Positions 37,253 to 46,713 are shown, counted from the first letter of the stretch. The stretch: 64,000 nucleotides of DNA from Streptomyces tsukubensis (GCF_003932715.1 NZ_CP020700.1:2316501-2380500), one strand, 5' to 3'. Notes: a model not told the origin generated them from the letters alone. A program made the numbers and translations.

Positions 37253-37285
37253 TCAGTGTTTTCAGTGTTTTCAGTGTTTTCAGGG
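37253..37285 (+). repeat. 9-bp tandem repeat, TCAGTGTTT
   Basis: Three full copies of TCAGTGTTT (37253-37261, 37262-37270, 37271-37279) and a partial fourth. It is strikingly T-rich for this genome and sits beside the dyads upstream of the WxL-like gene. Confidence 0.9.
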
Positions 37286-37380
37286 AACGGGGCCGCCCCC
37301 GGCCGGCGGCACGGCCGGACGGGGGCGGTACGGAGCCGGGGCCGGGCGCCCGCGCGGCGCCGCGGCCCCGGACCTGCCGG

Positions 37381-37887
37381 TCAGAACACGAACGGGCCCG
37401 GCGACTGCGAGGTCACCGCGTCACAGCTGACCGGGAAACCGAAGATCGACATCGTCAGTGCCGGTCCGGCGAAGTACGAGTTCAGGGAGTCACCGGGGGC
37501 GACCGTCGCCGACAGCGGCCCGATCTCCACCGGGCCCCGGGCCGGGAGCGCCGGGTTCCGGGTGCCGGTGAACGCCTTCGTACCGCCACCGGCCTTGGCG
37601 AACGTGAGGGTCGCGTTGATGGTGTCGGCACCCACCGCGAGCGGCGTCCGCACCGAGGACCGCAGGGTGACGGTCGCCCTGGTCCCGTCCTGGGTGGCGG
37701 TCAGCCTCGCCTGGCCCGCGCCCCAGGTGCCGCAGTCGTAGTCGGCCGTCGCCAGGGTCGGTGTGACCGCCCCGGCGGCCGGGGCGTAGGCCAGCGACAG
37801 GGCGGCCAGCGCCGCCGCCGTCACCGCACCGGCCCCCGCGATCCTTCGCCTGCGCGCGCCCCTGCCTGTGCCTGTGCTGCCTCGCAT
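37381..37887 (-). CDS. Secreted protein of unknown function
   Basis: A 168-residue exported protein. Signal peptide: MRGSTGTGRGARRRR, a hydrophobic stretch, AAGAVTP near residue 40. The mature part is a single beta-rich domain with two Cys (YDCGTWG and PVSCDAV), possibly disulfide-bonded. It has no membrane anchor. The overall pattern (beta sandwich, TATVTLRSSVRTPLAVGAD) resembles the N-terminal part of the WxL-like protein downstream, so they may share a fold. AGGGG lies 6 nt before the ATG. A 274-bp regulated-looking gap separates it from the WxL-like gene. Confidence 0.72.
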   Translation of the reverse strand: MRGSTGTGRGARRRRIAGAGAVTAAALAALSLAYAPAAGAVTPTLATADYDCGTWGAGQARLTATQDGTRATVTLRSSVRTPLAVGADTINATLTFAKAGGGTKAFTGTRNPALPARGPVEIGPLSATVAPGDSLNSYFAGPALTMSIFGFPVSCDAVTSQSPGPFVF

Positions 37888-38283
37888 GCGTACCCCTTCC
37901 GTTTCCCCGTGGGGGATCGTCGGTGCAGCCCGCCGCGCACGGGCACCCGGCCGTGACACGCTTCGGTGCATGCGTACGCGGGCGGGCACACCGCGCCGGA
38001 GGCTGCGGTCACCAGGGTGTGCGCGGATCGCCGGTGAACTCCGCGGGCGGGGTGCGCACGCCTCACGGTGGAAACGGACGGCCGGTACCGGCCCGGAACC
38101 GCGGCTCGCGTCCCGGACCCGACCGTCCCAGCAGATCTGACGATCCGTCGGTCGAGCTGCTGTCATTGATGCGCAACCGACCGGGGATTGCAAGAAGGAT
38201 CCCCTTGATTTCTGCGGCCGTTCCGGGCCCGGTGCCTCGGGAACAGGGACACGGCCCCCGGCATCGGCCGGGCCGGGGGCGGG
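37888..38283 (-). other. 396-bp gap upstream of the secreted protein gene
   Basis: No gene is seen. On the minus strand it is the upstream region of the secreted protein gene. It includes a dyad GACG-ATC-CGTC (38139-38149) similar in type to the one before the WxL-like gene. The part near 38150-38210 is less GC-rich, as promoters are. Confidence 0.45.
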
Positions 38284-38664
38284 TCAGCCCGCCGGGACCG
38301 TGGACACGAGCTGCCCGTCGGGGCCCGCCAGCAGCACCGGGGTGTCCGGCCCGCCCAGATCCCGTACCGCCGCCCGGTCCTCCGCCGGAACGGACTCCGC
38401 CTCACCGACCACCGCCGCCGCCTCCAGCGACCGCGCCCCGCTCGCCACCGCCATCGCGACGGCGGTCCGCAGCGCGCTCAGCTCCAGCGACGGCAGCGCG
38501 ACCGTCCCGGCGACGTACGTCCGCCCGGTCTCGTCCCGTACGGCGGCACCCTCCGCGACCCCGTTGCGCGCCCGGGCGCTCCGCGCCAGGGTGATGATCT
38601 TCCGGTCCTCGGGTCCCGGCTCGGCGGGTGCGCCGGGGCCCTGCGATTCACTGCTCTGCGTCAT
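38284..38664 (-). CDS. Cytidine deaminase-like protein lacking catalytic residues
   Basis: A 126-residue protein with the cytidine-deaminase fold pattern. GRTYVAGTVALPSLELSAL is followed by RTAVAMAVASGA and VLLAGPDG. The catalytic signature (H/C)AE is SAL here (S63-A64-L65), and the second zinc motif PCxxC is absent. It should not bind zinc or deaminate. Such degenerate forms are usually annotated cytidine deaminase. Its ATG is preceded by TATGCT and 6 nt, so it probably has its own leaderless start at the end of the phoH-ybeY-CorC run. Confidence 0.75.
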   Translation of the reverse strand: MTQSSESQGPGAPAEPGPEDRKIITLARSARARNGVAEGAAVRDETGRTYVAGTVALPSLELSALRTAVAMAVASGARSLEAAAVVGEAESVPAEDRAAVRDLGGPDTPVLLAGPDGQLVSTVPAG

Positions 38665-38670
38665 GGCACG

Positions 38671-38676
38671 AGCATA
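38671..38676 (-). promoter_or_regulatory. -10 box for the leaderless deaminase-like gene
   Basis: TATGCT on the minus strand fits TANNNT and ends 6 nt before the ATG at 38664. Confidence 0.45.
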
Positions 38677-38727
38677 GATCGCAGGGCGCACGGCGCCACG
38701 GGCAGAGCCCCGCGTGCAGATCACGGG

Positions 38728-39102
38728 TCAGGGGCGGTCCAGCGAGAGCCGCACCGCCCGCGGCAGACCCGCGACGACCAGGTCGTACGAGTCCTCCACC
38801 AGCTCCCGGACCAGACGCGCCGGGAGTTCGCCGACCGTCACCGTGTTCCAGTGGCGCTTGTTCATGTGGTAGCCGGGGACGATCGCCGGATGGTCGGCGC
38901 GCAGCCGGAGGGCGTACTCCGGCTCGCATTTGAGATTGACCCGCAGCGGCGACTCTTCGAGCCATGACAGGGCGAAGATCTTCCCTGCGACCTTGAAGAC
39001 GGAGACCACGTCACCGAACGGGAACTCCTCCGCCGAGCCGTTGAAGCCGAGGCAGAACGACCGCAGCTCGGCCGCCCTCATCACGCCCCCGCGGCCGGTC
39101 AT
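38728..39102 (-). CDS. MmcQ/YjbR-family DNA-binding-like protein
   Basis: A 124-residue small alpha/beta protein of the MmcQ/YjbR family. [32 protein letters not shown] and [13 protein letters not shown] are its usual motifs. Structures of relatives have a CyaY-like, double-wing fold thought to bind nucleic acid; the cellular role is unknown. The ATG at 39102 overlaps the CorC-like stop (ATGA), showing translational coupling. An ATG seven codons in (39081) is an alternative. Confidence 0.88.
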   Translation of the reverse strand: MTGRGGVMRAAELRSFCLGFNGSAEEFPFGDVVSVFKVAGKIFALSWLEESPLRVNLKCEPEYALRLRADHPAIVPGYHMNKRHWNTVTVGELPARLVRELVEDSYDLVVAGLPRAVRLSLDRP

Positions 39103-40397
39103 GCCGCGGACTCCTCGTCCACCGATACGGGGACGGGCTCGACCAGGACCGTGACGATCCGGTTGCGCCGTCCGGCCGGGGATTCGGCGGTCAGCTTCAG
39201 GGGGCGGCCGTCGGGCAGTTCGAACCGGCCCGCGGCCCCCGCGATCGGCACCCGCCCCAGCGCCTTGGCCAGCAGTCCGCCGACGGTCTCCACGTCCTCG
39301 TCGTCCAGCTCGCCCACGCCGTACAGATCGCCCAGGTCACCGATGTCGAGCCGGGCGGTCACCCGGAACCGTCCCCCGCCGAGATCCTCCACGGGCGGCA
39401 GCTCGCGGTCGTACTCGTCGGTGATCTCCCCGACGATCTCCTCCAGGATGTCCTCGATGGTGACGATCCCGGCCGTGCCGCCGTACTCGTCGACGACGAC
39501 GGCGACATGGTTCCGCTTCTGCTGCATCTCCCGGAGCAGATCGCCCGCGTTCTTGGTGTCGGGGACGAAGACGGCGGGCCGCATCGCGGTCGACACCACA
39601 TCGGATTCGGAGTCGCGGTTGACATGGGTCTTGCGGACCAGGTCCTTCAGATAGACCACGCCGACGACGTCGTCCTCGTTCTCGCCGGTCACCGGTATCC
39701 GGGAGAAGCCGGAGCGCAGGGCGAGCGTCAGGGCCTGACGGACGGTCTTGTGCCGCTCGATGCAGACCAGATCGGTCCGCGGGACCATCACCTCGCGGAC
39801 CAGTGTGTCGCCCAGCTCGAAGACCGAGTGCACCATCCGGCGCTCCTCGTCCTCGATGAGGGACTCCTGCTCGGCCAGGTCGACGAGGGCCCGCAGTTCG
39901 GCCTCCGAGGCGAACGGGCCCTTGCGGAAACCCTTCCCCGGGGTCAGCGCATTGCCCAGCAGGATCAGCAGCTGCGGGATCGGGCCCATGATCCGGGCCA
40001 GCGGCAGCAGGACGTACGCGGCGGCGGTCGCGGTGCTCAGCGGGTGCTGGCGGCCGATGGTGCGCGGCGAGACGCCCACGGCGACGTACGAGACGAGGAC
40101 CATCACCGCGATGGCGACGAGCAGCGCCTCCCAGGTCTCCGGGAAGGCCTGGAGACAGCCGTAGGTGACGAGCACCCCGGCGGCCATCTCGCAGGCCACC
40201 CGCACCAGCAGGGCCACATTGAGATAGCGCGTCGGATCGGCGGCGACCTGGGCCAGCTTCGCCGCGCCGCGCCGTCCCGAGCGCAGCGCCTCGGCGGCCC
40301 GGAAGCTCGACACCCGGGCGATACCGGCCTCGGCGCAGGCCGCCAGCCAGGCGACGACGACCAGCAGGACCGCCCCGGCGATCAGGGGGCCGCTCAT
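39099..40397 (-). CDS. CorC/HlyC-family CBS-domain membrane protein
   Basis: A 432-residue protein with an N-terminal DUF21 membrane domain (about 1-180, 3-4 helices), paired CBS domains (about 195-330, including [13 protein letters not shown] and [18 protein letters not shown]), and a C-terminal CorC_HlyC domain (about 345-425). Related proteins are implicated in Mg2+ and Co2+ efflux. CBS domains probably sense adenine nucleotides with Mg2+. It overlaps ybeY by ATGA (40394-40397) and the MmcQ gene in the same way, forming one operon. Confidence 0.92.
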   Translation of the reverse strand: MSGPLIAGAVLLVVVAWLAACAEAGIARVSSFRAAEALRSGRRGAAKLAQVAADPTRYLNVALLVRVACEMAAGVLVTYGCLQAFPETWEALLVAIAVMVLVSYVAVGVSPRTIGRQHPLSTATAAAYVLLPLARIMGPIPQLLILLGNALTPGKGFRKGPFASEAELRALVDLAEQESLIEDEERRMVHSVFELGDTLVREVMVPRTDLVCIERHKTVRQALTLALRSGFSRIPVTGENEDDVVGVVYLKDLVRKTHVNRDSESDVVSTAMRPAVFVPDTKNAGDLLREMQQKRNHVAVVVDEYGGTAGIVTIEDILEEIVGEITDEYDRELPPVEDLGGGRFRVTARLDIGDLGDLYGVGELDDEDVETVGGLLAKALGRVPIAGAAGRFELPDGRPLKLTAESPAGRRNRIVTVLVEPVPVSVDEESAA

Positions 40398-40891
40398 GAC
40401 ACGGTCGGGGCCGGGGAGGGCCCGGTCAGTCCGCGCTCGGTCCGCCAGCCGTCCACGATGGCCGCCTGGAGGCCGAACATCTCCGCCTTCTCGTCCGGCT
40501 CCTCGTGGTCGTACCCGAGGAGGTGCAGCACCCCGTGGACGGTGAGCAGTTGCAGCTCCTCGTCCATGGAGTGCTGCGTCGGGGCCTCCTGCCCCTGCCG
40601 CTCGGCGACCTCCGGGCAGAGCACGATGTCACCGAGGAGCCCCTGGGGGGGCTCCTCGTCGTCCTTGGCGGGCGGCCGCAGCTCGTCCATCGGGAAGGAC
40701 ATGACATCGGTCGGCCCGGGCAGGTCCATCCACTGGATGTGCAGCTGCTCCATGGCCTCGGCGTCCACGACGATCACCGAGAGTTCGGAGAGCGGGTGGA
40801 TGCGCATCCGGGCGAGGGCGTAGCGGGCGATGTCGAGCACCGCCGGCTCGTCGATCTCGATTCCGGACTCGTTGTTGACGTCGATCGACAT
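40394..40891 (-). CDS. ybeY: Endoribonuclease YbeY
   Basis: A 165-residue zinc enzyme for 16S rRNA 3' maturation and ribosome quality control. The metal site is [11 protein letters not shown], with the three His ligands of the family. It starts with ATG ([10 protein letters not shown]), 13 bp after phoH, and is coupled to the CorC-like gene downstream. The phoH-ybeY-corC order is widely conserved. Confidence 0.96.
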   Translation of the reverse strand: MSIDVNNESGIEIDEPAVLDIARYALARMRIHPLSELSVIVVDAEAMEQLHIQWMDLPGPTDVMSFPMDELRPPAKDDEEPPQGLLGDIVLCPEVAERQGQEAPTQHSMDEELQLLTVHGVLHLLGYDHEEPDEKAEMFGLQAAIVDGWRTERGLTGPSPAPTVS

Positions 40892-40904
40892 GGTGTGGTT
40901 CGTA

Positions 40905-42041
40905 CTACTTCCCGTGGGAGCCTCGGCCGTCGTGCGGATGCGGACGGCCGTGCTGGGCACCGCCGGTCCGCTCGCCCGCGCGGCCGTCGTACTTCTCGTA
41001 CGCGTCGACGATACGGCCGACGAGCCGGTGCCGGACGACGTCCTGGGACGTGAGCCGGGAGAAGTGGACGTCCTCCACGCCGTCGAGGATGTCCTGCACC
41101 TGGCGCAGACCGCTCTTGGTCCCGTTCGGCAGGTCGACCTGGGTGACGTCACCGGTGATGACGATCTTCGAGTCGAAGCCGAGCCGGGTCAGGAACATCT
41201 TCATCTGCTCGGGATTGGTGTTCTGCGCCTCGTCGAGAATGATGAAGGCGTCGTTCAAGGTGCGGCCCCGCATATAGGCCAGCGGCGCGACCTCGATCGT
41301 CCCGGCCGCCATCAGGCGGGGGATGGAGTCCGGGTCGAGCATGTCGTGCAGGGCGTCGTAGAGCGGGCGGAGATAGGGGTCGATCTTCTCGTAGAGCGTG
41401 CCGGGCAGGAAGCCGAGGCGCTCGCCCGCCTCGACGGCGGGGCGGGTCAGGATGATCCGGGTGACCTGCTTGGACTGCAGGGCCTGGACCGCCTTGGCCA
41501 TGGCCAGATACGTCTTGCCGGTGCCCGCCGGGCCGATGCCGAACACGATCGTGTGCTTGTCGATGGCGTCGACGTAGCGCTTCTGGTTGAGGGTCTTGGG
41601 GCGGATCGTGCGGCCGCGGCTGGAGAGGATGTTCTGGGTGAGCACCTCGGCGGGGGTCTCCGAGCCGTCTCCGCTGCCGTTCGCCTCCGCCCTCAGCATG
41701 GCGATCGAGCGTTCCACCGCGTCCTCCGTCATCGGCTGTCCCGTGCGGAGCACGAGCATCATCTCGTCGAAAAGTCGCTGGATCAGGGCGACTTCCGAGG
41801 GATCCCCGACCGCGCTGATCTCATTGCCCCGGACATGGATATCGGCCTCCGGGAAAGCCGCCTCGATCACGCGCAGCAGGGAATCGCCCGAGCCGAGGAC
41901 CGTCACCATCGGGTGCTTCGGCGGAACCGTGAAGAAGGCCCGCGCCGCGCCGGGCCCGGAAGGCCCGGTCTGCTGCGAACGCTGCGCCTGCTTCGAGCGC
42001 TGTGCTGCCTTCGAGGTCTGTGCTGTGGGTGTCTGAGTCAT
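40905..42041 (-). CDS. phoH: PhoH-family ATPase
   Basis: A 378-residue protein with a PhoH P-loop ATPase domain. Walker A is [11 protein letters not shown], Walker B is FIILDEAQN, and [11 protein letters not shown] is near the end. An N-terminal KH-like region (about 45-120) links it to RNA. The N-terminal 35 residues are Gln/Ser/Lys-rich with a short repeat ([14 protein letters not shown]). The C-terminal tail is His/Gly-rich. It is the first gene of the run phoH-ybeY-corC-mmcQ and works in RNA metabolism by association with YbeY. Confidence 0.95.
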   Translation of the reverse strand: MTQTPTAQTSKAAQRSKQAQRSQQTGPSGPGAARAFFTVPPKHPMVTVLGSGDSLLRVIEAAFPEADIHVRGNEISAVGDPSEVALIQRLFDEMMLVLRTGQPMTEDAVERSIAMLRAEANGSGDGSETPAEVLTQNILSSRGRTIRPKTLNQKRYVDAIDKHTIVFGIGPAGTGKTYLAMAKAVQALQSKQVTRIILTRPAVEAGERLGFLPGTLYEKIDPYLRPLYDALHDMLDPDSIPRLMAAGTIEVAPLAYMRGRTLNDAFIILDEAQNTNPEQMKMFLTRLGFDSKIVITGDVTQVDLPNGTKSGLRQVQDILDGVEDVHFSRLTSQDVVRHRLVGRIVDAYEKYDGRAGERTGGAQHGRPHPHDGRGSHGK

Positions 42042-42185
42042 GGGCCGGCTCTGTGGCCTGCGCCTACCTCCTGCTGCAGGGTTCTCGCCGCTCGACAACC
42101 TCTGGGACACAAGCGTACGACGCCGGACCGACAACGGCCGAGGGCATTTCCGGGGCCGGGAACGGCGGGGGCTTCGGGGCTGCGG

Positions 42186-43337
42186 TCAGGCGGGGCTGCG
42201 GAAGCCGATCGTCGGGACGGCCCGCCGCAGCGGCAGCGGCCGCGCCGGGGCGGGCAGCAGTTCGTCGAGGAACGCGTAGCGGCGCAGGGCCGCCGGATCC
42301 TGGTCGGGTGCGTCCCGGACGTACCGCCACCAGGCGGCGATCTCCCACCAGCCGGGCGCCGAGAGCGATCCGCCGAACTCCTGCACGGAGAGCGCGGCCG
42401 TCAGCCCGGCGAAGGCCAGCCGGTCTGCGAGCGGCCAGCCGGCGAGCGTACCGGTCACGAATCCCGCCGTGAACACATCGCCCGCGCCCGTCGGGTCGAG
42501 GGCCTCCACGGCGATCGCGGGGACCTCGGCGCATTCACCGCTGCGCGCGTCGACCGCGTACGCCCCCTCGGCACCGAGGGTGACGACCGCCGTCGGTACG
42601 TAGGCGGTCAGGGCGTGCGCGGCGCGGCGCGGGCAGTCGGTGCGGGTGTAGCGCATGGCCTCCGCCGCATTGGGCAGGAACGCCTCGCAGTGCTCCAGGT
42701 CGGTGAGGTGCGAGGGGTCCCACAGGCCCGTCTCGTCCCAGCCGACGTCGGCGAAGATCCGGGTGCCCGCGGCGGCGGCCCCGGCGATCCACGGCGCCTG
42801 TTCGGGACCCAGTGAGGCCACTGCGGCGCGGGCGGGCGGGCAGTCGGCCGCGACCTCCGGCGGGGGCGCCTCGTGGCCGTGGGAGACCATCGTGCGCTCT
42901 CCCTCGTACGCCATGGAGACGGTGACCGGGGAGTGCCAGTTGGGCACGGTCCGCGACAGGCCGAGGTCGATGCCCTCGCCCTGTTCCAGCGCGTCCCAGC
43001 AGTAGTCGCCGTAGTGGTCGTCCCCGAAGGCGGCGGCCAGGGACGTCCGCAGGCCGAGCCGGGCCAGGGCGGTCGCCATGTTCGCGACTCCACCGGGGCT
43101 GGACCCCATGCCGCGGGCCCAGGACTCGGTGCCGCGGACGGGCGCCGAGTCGAGTCCGGTGAGGATGATGTCGAGGAAGACCGTGCCGGTCAGATAGACG
43201 TCGCAGGGCGGGTCGCCGTCGGCCCGCAGCGCGGCGAGCGGGTCGAGCAGGCCCGGATGCCGCGCGGACGTGATGCCGTCGCCGTGCATGGGCGGGTGCG
43301 GGGGGTGGGGGTGCTGCGCGCCGTGTCGGGTGGTCAC
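42186..43337 (-). CDS. PfkB-family carbohydrate kinase
   Basis: A 383-residue ribokinase-fold sugar or nucleoside kinase. The N-terminal motif is GSSPGGVANMATALARLG. The C-terminal catalytic motif is DPTGAGDVFTAGFVTG, with the base Asp. A His/Pro-rich N-terminus precedes the domain. The substrate cannot be told; the next upstream gene is a purine deaminase, which makes a nucleoside kinase worth considering. The GTG at 43337 has CAGGAG 7 nt upstream. An ATG at 43289 (MHGDGITS) is an alternative. Confidence 0.87.
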   Translation of the reverse strand: MTTRHGAQHPHPPHPPMHGDGITSARHPGLLDPLAALRADGDPPCDVYLTGTVFLDIILTGLDSAPVRGTESWARGMGSSPGGVANMATALARLGLRTSLAAAFGDDHYGDYCWDALEQGEGIDLGLSRTVPNWHSPVTVSMAYEGERTMVSHGHEAPPPEVAADCPPARAAVASLGPEQAPWIAGAAAAGTRIFADVGWDETGLWDPSHLTDLEHCEAFLPNAAEAMRYTRTDCPRRAAHALTAYVPTAVVTLGAEGAYAVDARSGECAEVPAIAVEALDPTGAGDVFTAGFVTGTLAGWPLADRLAFAGLTAALSVQEFGGSLSAPGWWEIAAWWRYVRDAPDQDPAALRRYAFLDELLPAPARPLPLRRAVPTIGFRSPA

Positions 43338-43550
43338 CGTGCCGCTCCTGTGCGTGGTGCAGATCCGGCCAGTCTGCCAAATCCGGGCCGGGTCCGGTGT
43401 GATCACGGTAAGCCGGTACGGAGCCGGGCGGTACGGGCGGCCGGGAGTGCGGGGGCCGGGTGCGGAGCGGAAGGGCGCGGGCAGTCGGGTGCGGGGGCGG
43501 GAGGGGCGCGGGCGGCCGTCGGACCCCGGGCCCCTCGGCCGCCCGGGCGC

Positions 43551-43586
43551 TCAGTCCCTGAATCAGTCCGTGAATCAGTCCGTGAA
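43551..43586 (-). repeat. Triplicated 12-bp unit carrying the stop codon
   Basis: TCAGTCCGTGAA occurs at 43575-43586 and 43563-43574, and with one change at 43551-43562. On the coding strand each unit reads Phe-Thr(or Arg)-Asp-stop in the same frame, so the end of the deaminase gene has three in-frame TGA stops in a row. Confidence 0.95.
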
Positions 43587-44576
43587 GACGTACGCGTCGA
43601 CCGCGGCGATCAGTTCCGCCCTGCGCTCCTCGTCGTCGTCGAGGAACGACGCCTCGAAGGAGTTGCGGGCCAGTTCGCGCAGCTCCTCCGGCCCCAGGCC
43701 CAGCGCCTCGCGCACCGCGTGGAAGGTGTCTCCGACGTATCCGCCGAAGTAGGCGGGATCGTCGGAGTTGACCGTGCAGAGCAGCCCCGCGGCCATCATC
43801 CGGGGCAGCGGGTGCTCCTCCAGGGTGTCGACGGCCCGCAGCCGGACGTTGGACAGCGGGCAGAGCGTCAGCGGCATCCGCTCCCGGACCAGGCGGTCCA
43901 CCAGTTCACCGTCCTCCAGACAGCGCAGCCCGTGGTCGATCCGCTCGACGCCCAGCACGTCGAGGGCCTCCCGGATGTACGACGCCGGGCCCTCCTCGCC
44001 CGCGTGCGCGACCCGGCGCAGCCCGAGTGCCGCCGCCGCCTCGTAGACCTCCTTGAACTTGGCGGGCGGATGGCCCACTTCGGCCGAGTCGAGCCCGATG
44101 CCGGTAATCCGGTCCAGGTAGGGCTCGGCCGCCCGCAGGGTCTCCATCGCGGATTCGGCGGGCAGATCGCGCAGAAAGCACATGATCAGCCGGGTGGAGA
44201 TGCCGTACCGCCCGGGTGCCGCGTCCAGGGCTCGGCCCAGCCCCTCGACGACGGTGCCCAGCGGGACACCGCGCGCGGTATGCGCCTGCGGGTCGAAGAA
44301 GATCTCGGCGTGGCGGACGCCCTGGGCCGCGGCGCGGGCCAGATAGGCGTCGGTGAGTTCGGCGAAGTCGTCCGCGGTGCGCAGCACCGTCATCAGACCG
44401 TAGTAGAGGTCGAGGAAGGACTGGAGGTCGTCGAAGAGATAGGCGCGGCGGAGTTCCTCGGTGTCCCGGTAGGGCAGCGTGACGCCGTTGCGGTCGGCGA
44501 GGGCGAAGGCGAGTTCGGGTTCGAGGGTGCCTTCGATGTGGAGGTGGAGTTCGGCCTTGGGGAGCGGGAGCGGCAC
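43575..44576 (-). CDS. add: Adenine deaminase-like protein (adenosine deaminase superfamily)
   Basis: A 333-residue TIM-barrel purine deaminase. The metal motif is HLHIEGTLEPELAFALADRN (residues 11-30). Others are VAHAGEEGPASYI, LCPLSNVRLR and NSDDPAYFGGYVGD. IEGTLEPE and SDDPAYFGGY are characteristic of the adenine deaminase branch rather than classical adenosine deaminases (HVHLDGA). I infer conversion of adenine to hypoxanthine for purine salvage, although automated annotation usually says adenosine deaminase. It begins with GTG preceded by AGGAAG. Confidence 0.88.
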   Translation of the reverse strand: MPLPLPKAELHLHIEGTLEPELAFALADRNGVTLPYRDTEELRRAYLFDDLQSFLDLYYGLMTVLRTADDFAELTDAYLARAAAQGVRHAEIFFDPQAHTARGVPLGTVVEGLGRALDAAPGRYGISTRLIMCFLRDLPAESAMETLRAAEPYLDRITGIGLDSAEVGHPPAKFKEVYEAAAALGLRRVAHAGEEGPASYIREALDVLGVERIDHGLRCLEDGELVDRLVRERMPLTLCPLSNVRLRAVDTLEEHPLPRMMAAGLLCTVNSDDPAYFGGYVGDTFHAVREALGLGPEELRELARNSFEASFLDDDEERRAELIAAVDAYVFTD

Positions 44577-44638
44577 GGGAGGTTCTTCCTGAAGTGATGC
44601 GGGTGGTACGGGTGGCGCCGGTGGTACGGGCGCGGTGG

Positions 44639-45547
44639 TCAGGGGGCGCGTTTCGGTACGGGGATCCTCATCAGGTCCTTGGCGACGGTCAGTTCGCCCT
44701 CGTACCCGGCGGCCCGCGCCTGGCGTTCGAACTCCCCGGGGTCCGCGTACCGCTGGGAGAAGTGGGTGAGGACCAGATGCCGTACGCCCGCGTCCCGGGC
44801 CACCCGGGCGGCCTGGCCCGCGGTCAGATGCCCGTGGTCGACGGCGAGCCGTTCGTCCTCGTCGAGGAAGGTGGACTCGATGACGAGCAGATCGCAGCCC
44901 TCGGCGAGGGCGTGGACGCCGTCGCAGAGCCGGGTGTCCATGACGAACGCGAAGCGCTGTCCGCGCCGCACCTCGCTGACCTCGGCGAGGGTGGTGCCGC
45001 GGACGCTGCCCTCGCGCTGGAGCCGGCCGACGTCGGGGCCGCGGATACCGTGTTCGGCCAGCCGCTCGGGCAGCATCCGGCGTCCGTCGGGTTCGGTCAG
45101 GCGGTAGCCGAAGGATTCGACGGGGTGGGACAGCCGGCGGGCTTCCAGGGTGTACGCGGGGGTGGTGGCCAGCACTCCGTCACCGGCGACGGGCCCCTCC
45201 GCGAGGGAGACCGTCTCACGGTAGGCGGTGGCGTAGCGGAGCCGTTCGAAGAAGCGCCGGCCGCTCGCCGGGTAGTGCGCGGTGATCTCGTGCGGGACCC
45301 GGTCGAGGTTGATCCGCTGGATCACTCCGGCGAGCCCCAGGGAGTGGTCGCCGTGGAAGTGGGTGATGCAGATCCGGTTGATGTCGTGGGCGGCGACCCC
45401 GGCGCGCAGCATCTGCCGCTGGGTGCCCTCGCCGGGGTCGAACAGCAGGCCCTCGGCGTCCCAGCGGAGCAGGTACCCGTTGTGGTTGCGGTGACGGGTG
45501 GGCACCTGGCTCGCCGTTCCGAGGACGACGAGTTCGCGTACGGACAC
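44639..45547 (-). CDS. rnz: Ribonuclease Z
   Basis: A 302-residue metallo-beta-lactamase-fold endonuclease that trims tRNA 3' ends. Motif 2 is [15 protein letters not shown]; others are [33 protein letters not shown] and [10 protein letters not shown]. The GTG start ([10 protein letters not shown]) begins the conserved fold. It is 62 bp downstream-adjacent to the deaminase start and 40 bp after the HIT gene stop, all on the minus strand. Confidence 0.93.
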   Translation of the reverse strand: MSVRELVVLGTASQVPTRHRNHNGYLLRWDAEGLLFDPGEGTQRQMLRAGVAAHDINRICITHFHGDHSLGLAGVIQRINLDRVPHEITAHYPASGRRFFERLRYATAYRETVSLAEGPVAGDGVLATTPAYTLEARRLSHPVESFGYRLTEPDGRRMLPERLAEHGIRGPDVGRLQREGSVRGTTLAEVSEVRRGQRFAFVMDTRLCDGVHALAEGCDLLVIESTFLDEDERLAVDHGHLTAGQAARVARDAGVRHLVLTHFSQRYADPGEFERQARAAGYEGELTVAKDLMRIPVPKRAP

Positions 45548-45587
45548 GTTGTGCTGCCTGTTCTGTCGCTGCCGGGCGGGGTGCGGG

Positions 45588-45947
45588 CTACCCGGGGGGC
45601 CAGGAGAGGCCGCGGCCGGCGAGCAGATGGGCGTGGGCGTGGAAGACGGTCTGTCCGGCGCCGGATCCGGTGTTGAAGACGATCCGGTAGCCGGAGCCGT
45701 CGGCCTTCTCGTCGGCGGCCACGTGTCCGGCTTCGGCGAGGACTTCGGCGGCGAGGTGGGGCGCGGCGGCGGCGAGGGACGCGGCGTCCGGGTAGTGCGC
45801 CTTGGGGATCACCAGGACGTGCGTCGGTGCCTGCGGATTGATATCGCGGAACGCGACGACGTGCTCGGTCTCCCGGACGACGGTCGCGGGCACCTCGCCC
45901 GCCACGATCTTGCAGAACAGGCAGTCCGCCTGCGGTTCTCCCGCCAT
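45588..45947 (-). CDS. HIT-family protein (Hint-like)
   Basis: A 119-residue histidine-triad nucleotide-binding protein. A zinc pair is in [13 protein letters not shown], and the triad HAHAHLLAG is near residue 103. Relatives hydrolyse adenosine 5'-phosphoramidates. The start ATG at 45947 (MAGEPQADC) has GAGGAGG upstream. It lies just upstream of rnz on the same strand. Confidence 0.92.
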   Translation of the reverse strand: MAGEPQADCLFCKIVAGEVPATVVRETEHVVAFRDINPQAPTHVLVIPKAHYPDAASLAAAAPHLAAEVLAEAGHVAADEKADGSGYRIVFNTGSGAGQTVFHAHAHLLAGRGLSWPPG

Positions 45948-46089
45948 GCCCGGGGTCCTCCTCGACTTCTGGACGGTGATGGTCGTCAGCGCCTGCATCG
46001 TATCGACCGTGGGCGGACGGGCGCGGGCCGGTGCCCGGGCCCCGGCCTGCGGAAGAGGTCCGGGAGGGGTCCGGGAGGGGTGCCGGGGG

Positions 46090-46713
46090 TCAGTTGCCGG
46101 GGGTCACGGTCCTGGTCTCGGTGACGGTGACGGTGGCTGTTTTGGTGACGGTGGCCGTTCCGGTGACCTTCACCGTCTTGGTGACGGCGGGGCGGGGGCG
46201 TTCGCCGGGGGTCCTGGTCGCCGGGGCGCGGGAGCGGCCCTTGTCGCACTGGCCGAGGTACTGGGCCTCGAAGACGAGCTTTCCGTCGACGCGGGCGTCG
46301 AGGTCGCCGCGGACGCAGGCGCCCGCGGTCTCGTCGGTGACCTTCCCCTTGAGGGCGACGGCCTGTCCGGTGCGGGTGCTGCCCTCGCAGGCGACGGTCG
46401 CCGTGCCGGGGGCGCCGGCCGGGACGGCCGAGGGGCCCGTACGGCTGCGTTCGCCCGCCACCGTGGCCGTACAGCTGAAGCTGCGGATGTCGAAGCCGAT
46501 CCGCTCCAGGGTGGCGCGCGCGGTGTGTTTGGTGGTCATCGCCACGGACGACGACGAGAGCGTCCGTTCACGCGGTTCGCAGGCCGTGGTGCCCGCCGCC
46601 GCCGCCGCGACCGCGACGGCGGCGGCGAGGGCCCGGAGCCGTACCGCCGCCGTACCGCGGGTGCCGACCGTCCGGCGGGCGCGAGGGCGCCGCCGGCCCC
46701 GAAGTCCGTTCAT
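46090..46713 (-). CDS. Putative lipoprotein of unknown function
   Basis: A 207-residue protein not assigned to a family. The N-terminus is strongly basic (RGRRRPRARR), then an Ala/Val-rich hydrophobic run and a weak lipobox ending at C45 (GTTAC). The mature domain has four further Cys (SFSCTAT, VACEGS, GACVRG, LGQCDKG), likely two disulfides. The last 30 residues are a Thr/Val/Lys repeat (VTKTATVTVTETRTVT) which is probably extended. CACGCT ends 7 nt before the ATG. Confidence 0.68.
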   Translation of the reverse strand: MNGLRGRRRPRARRTVGTRGTAAVRLRALAAAVAVAAAAAGTTACEPRERTLSSSSVAMTTKHTARATLERIGFDIRSFSCTATVAGERSRTGPSAVPAGAPGTATVACEGSTRTGQAVALKGKVTDETAGACVRGDLDARVDGKLVFEAQYLGQCDKGRSRAPATRTPGERPRPAVTKTVKVTGTATVTKTATVTVTETRTVTPGN

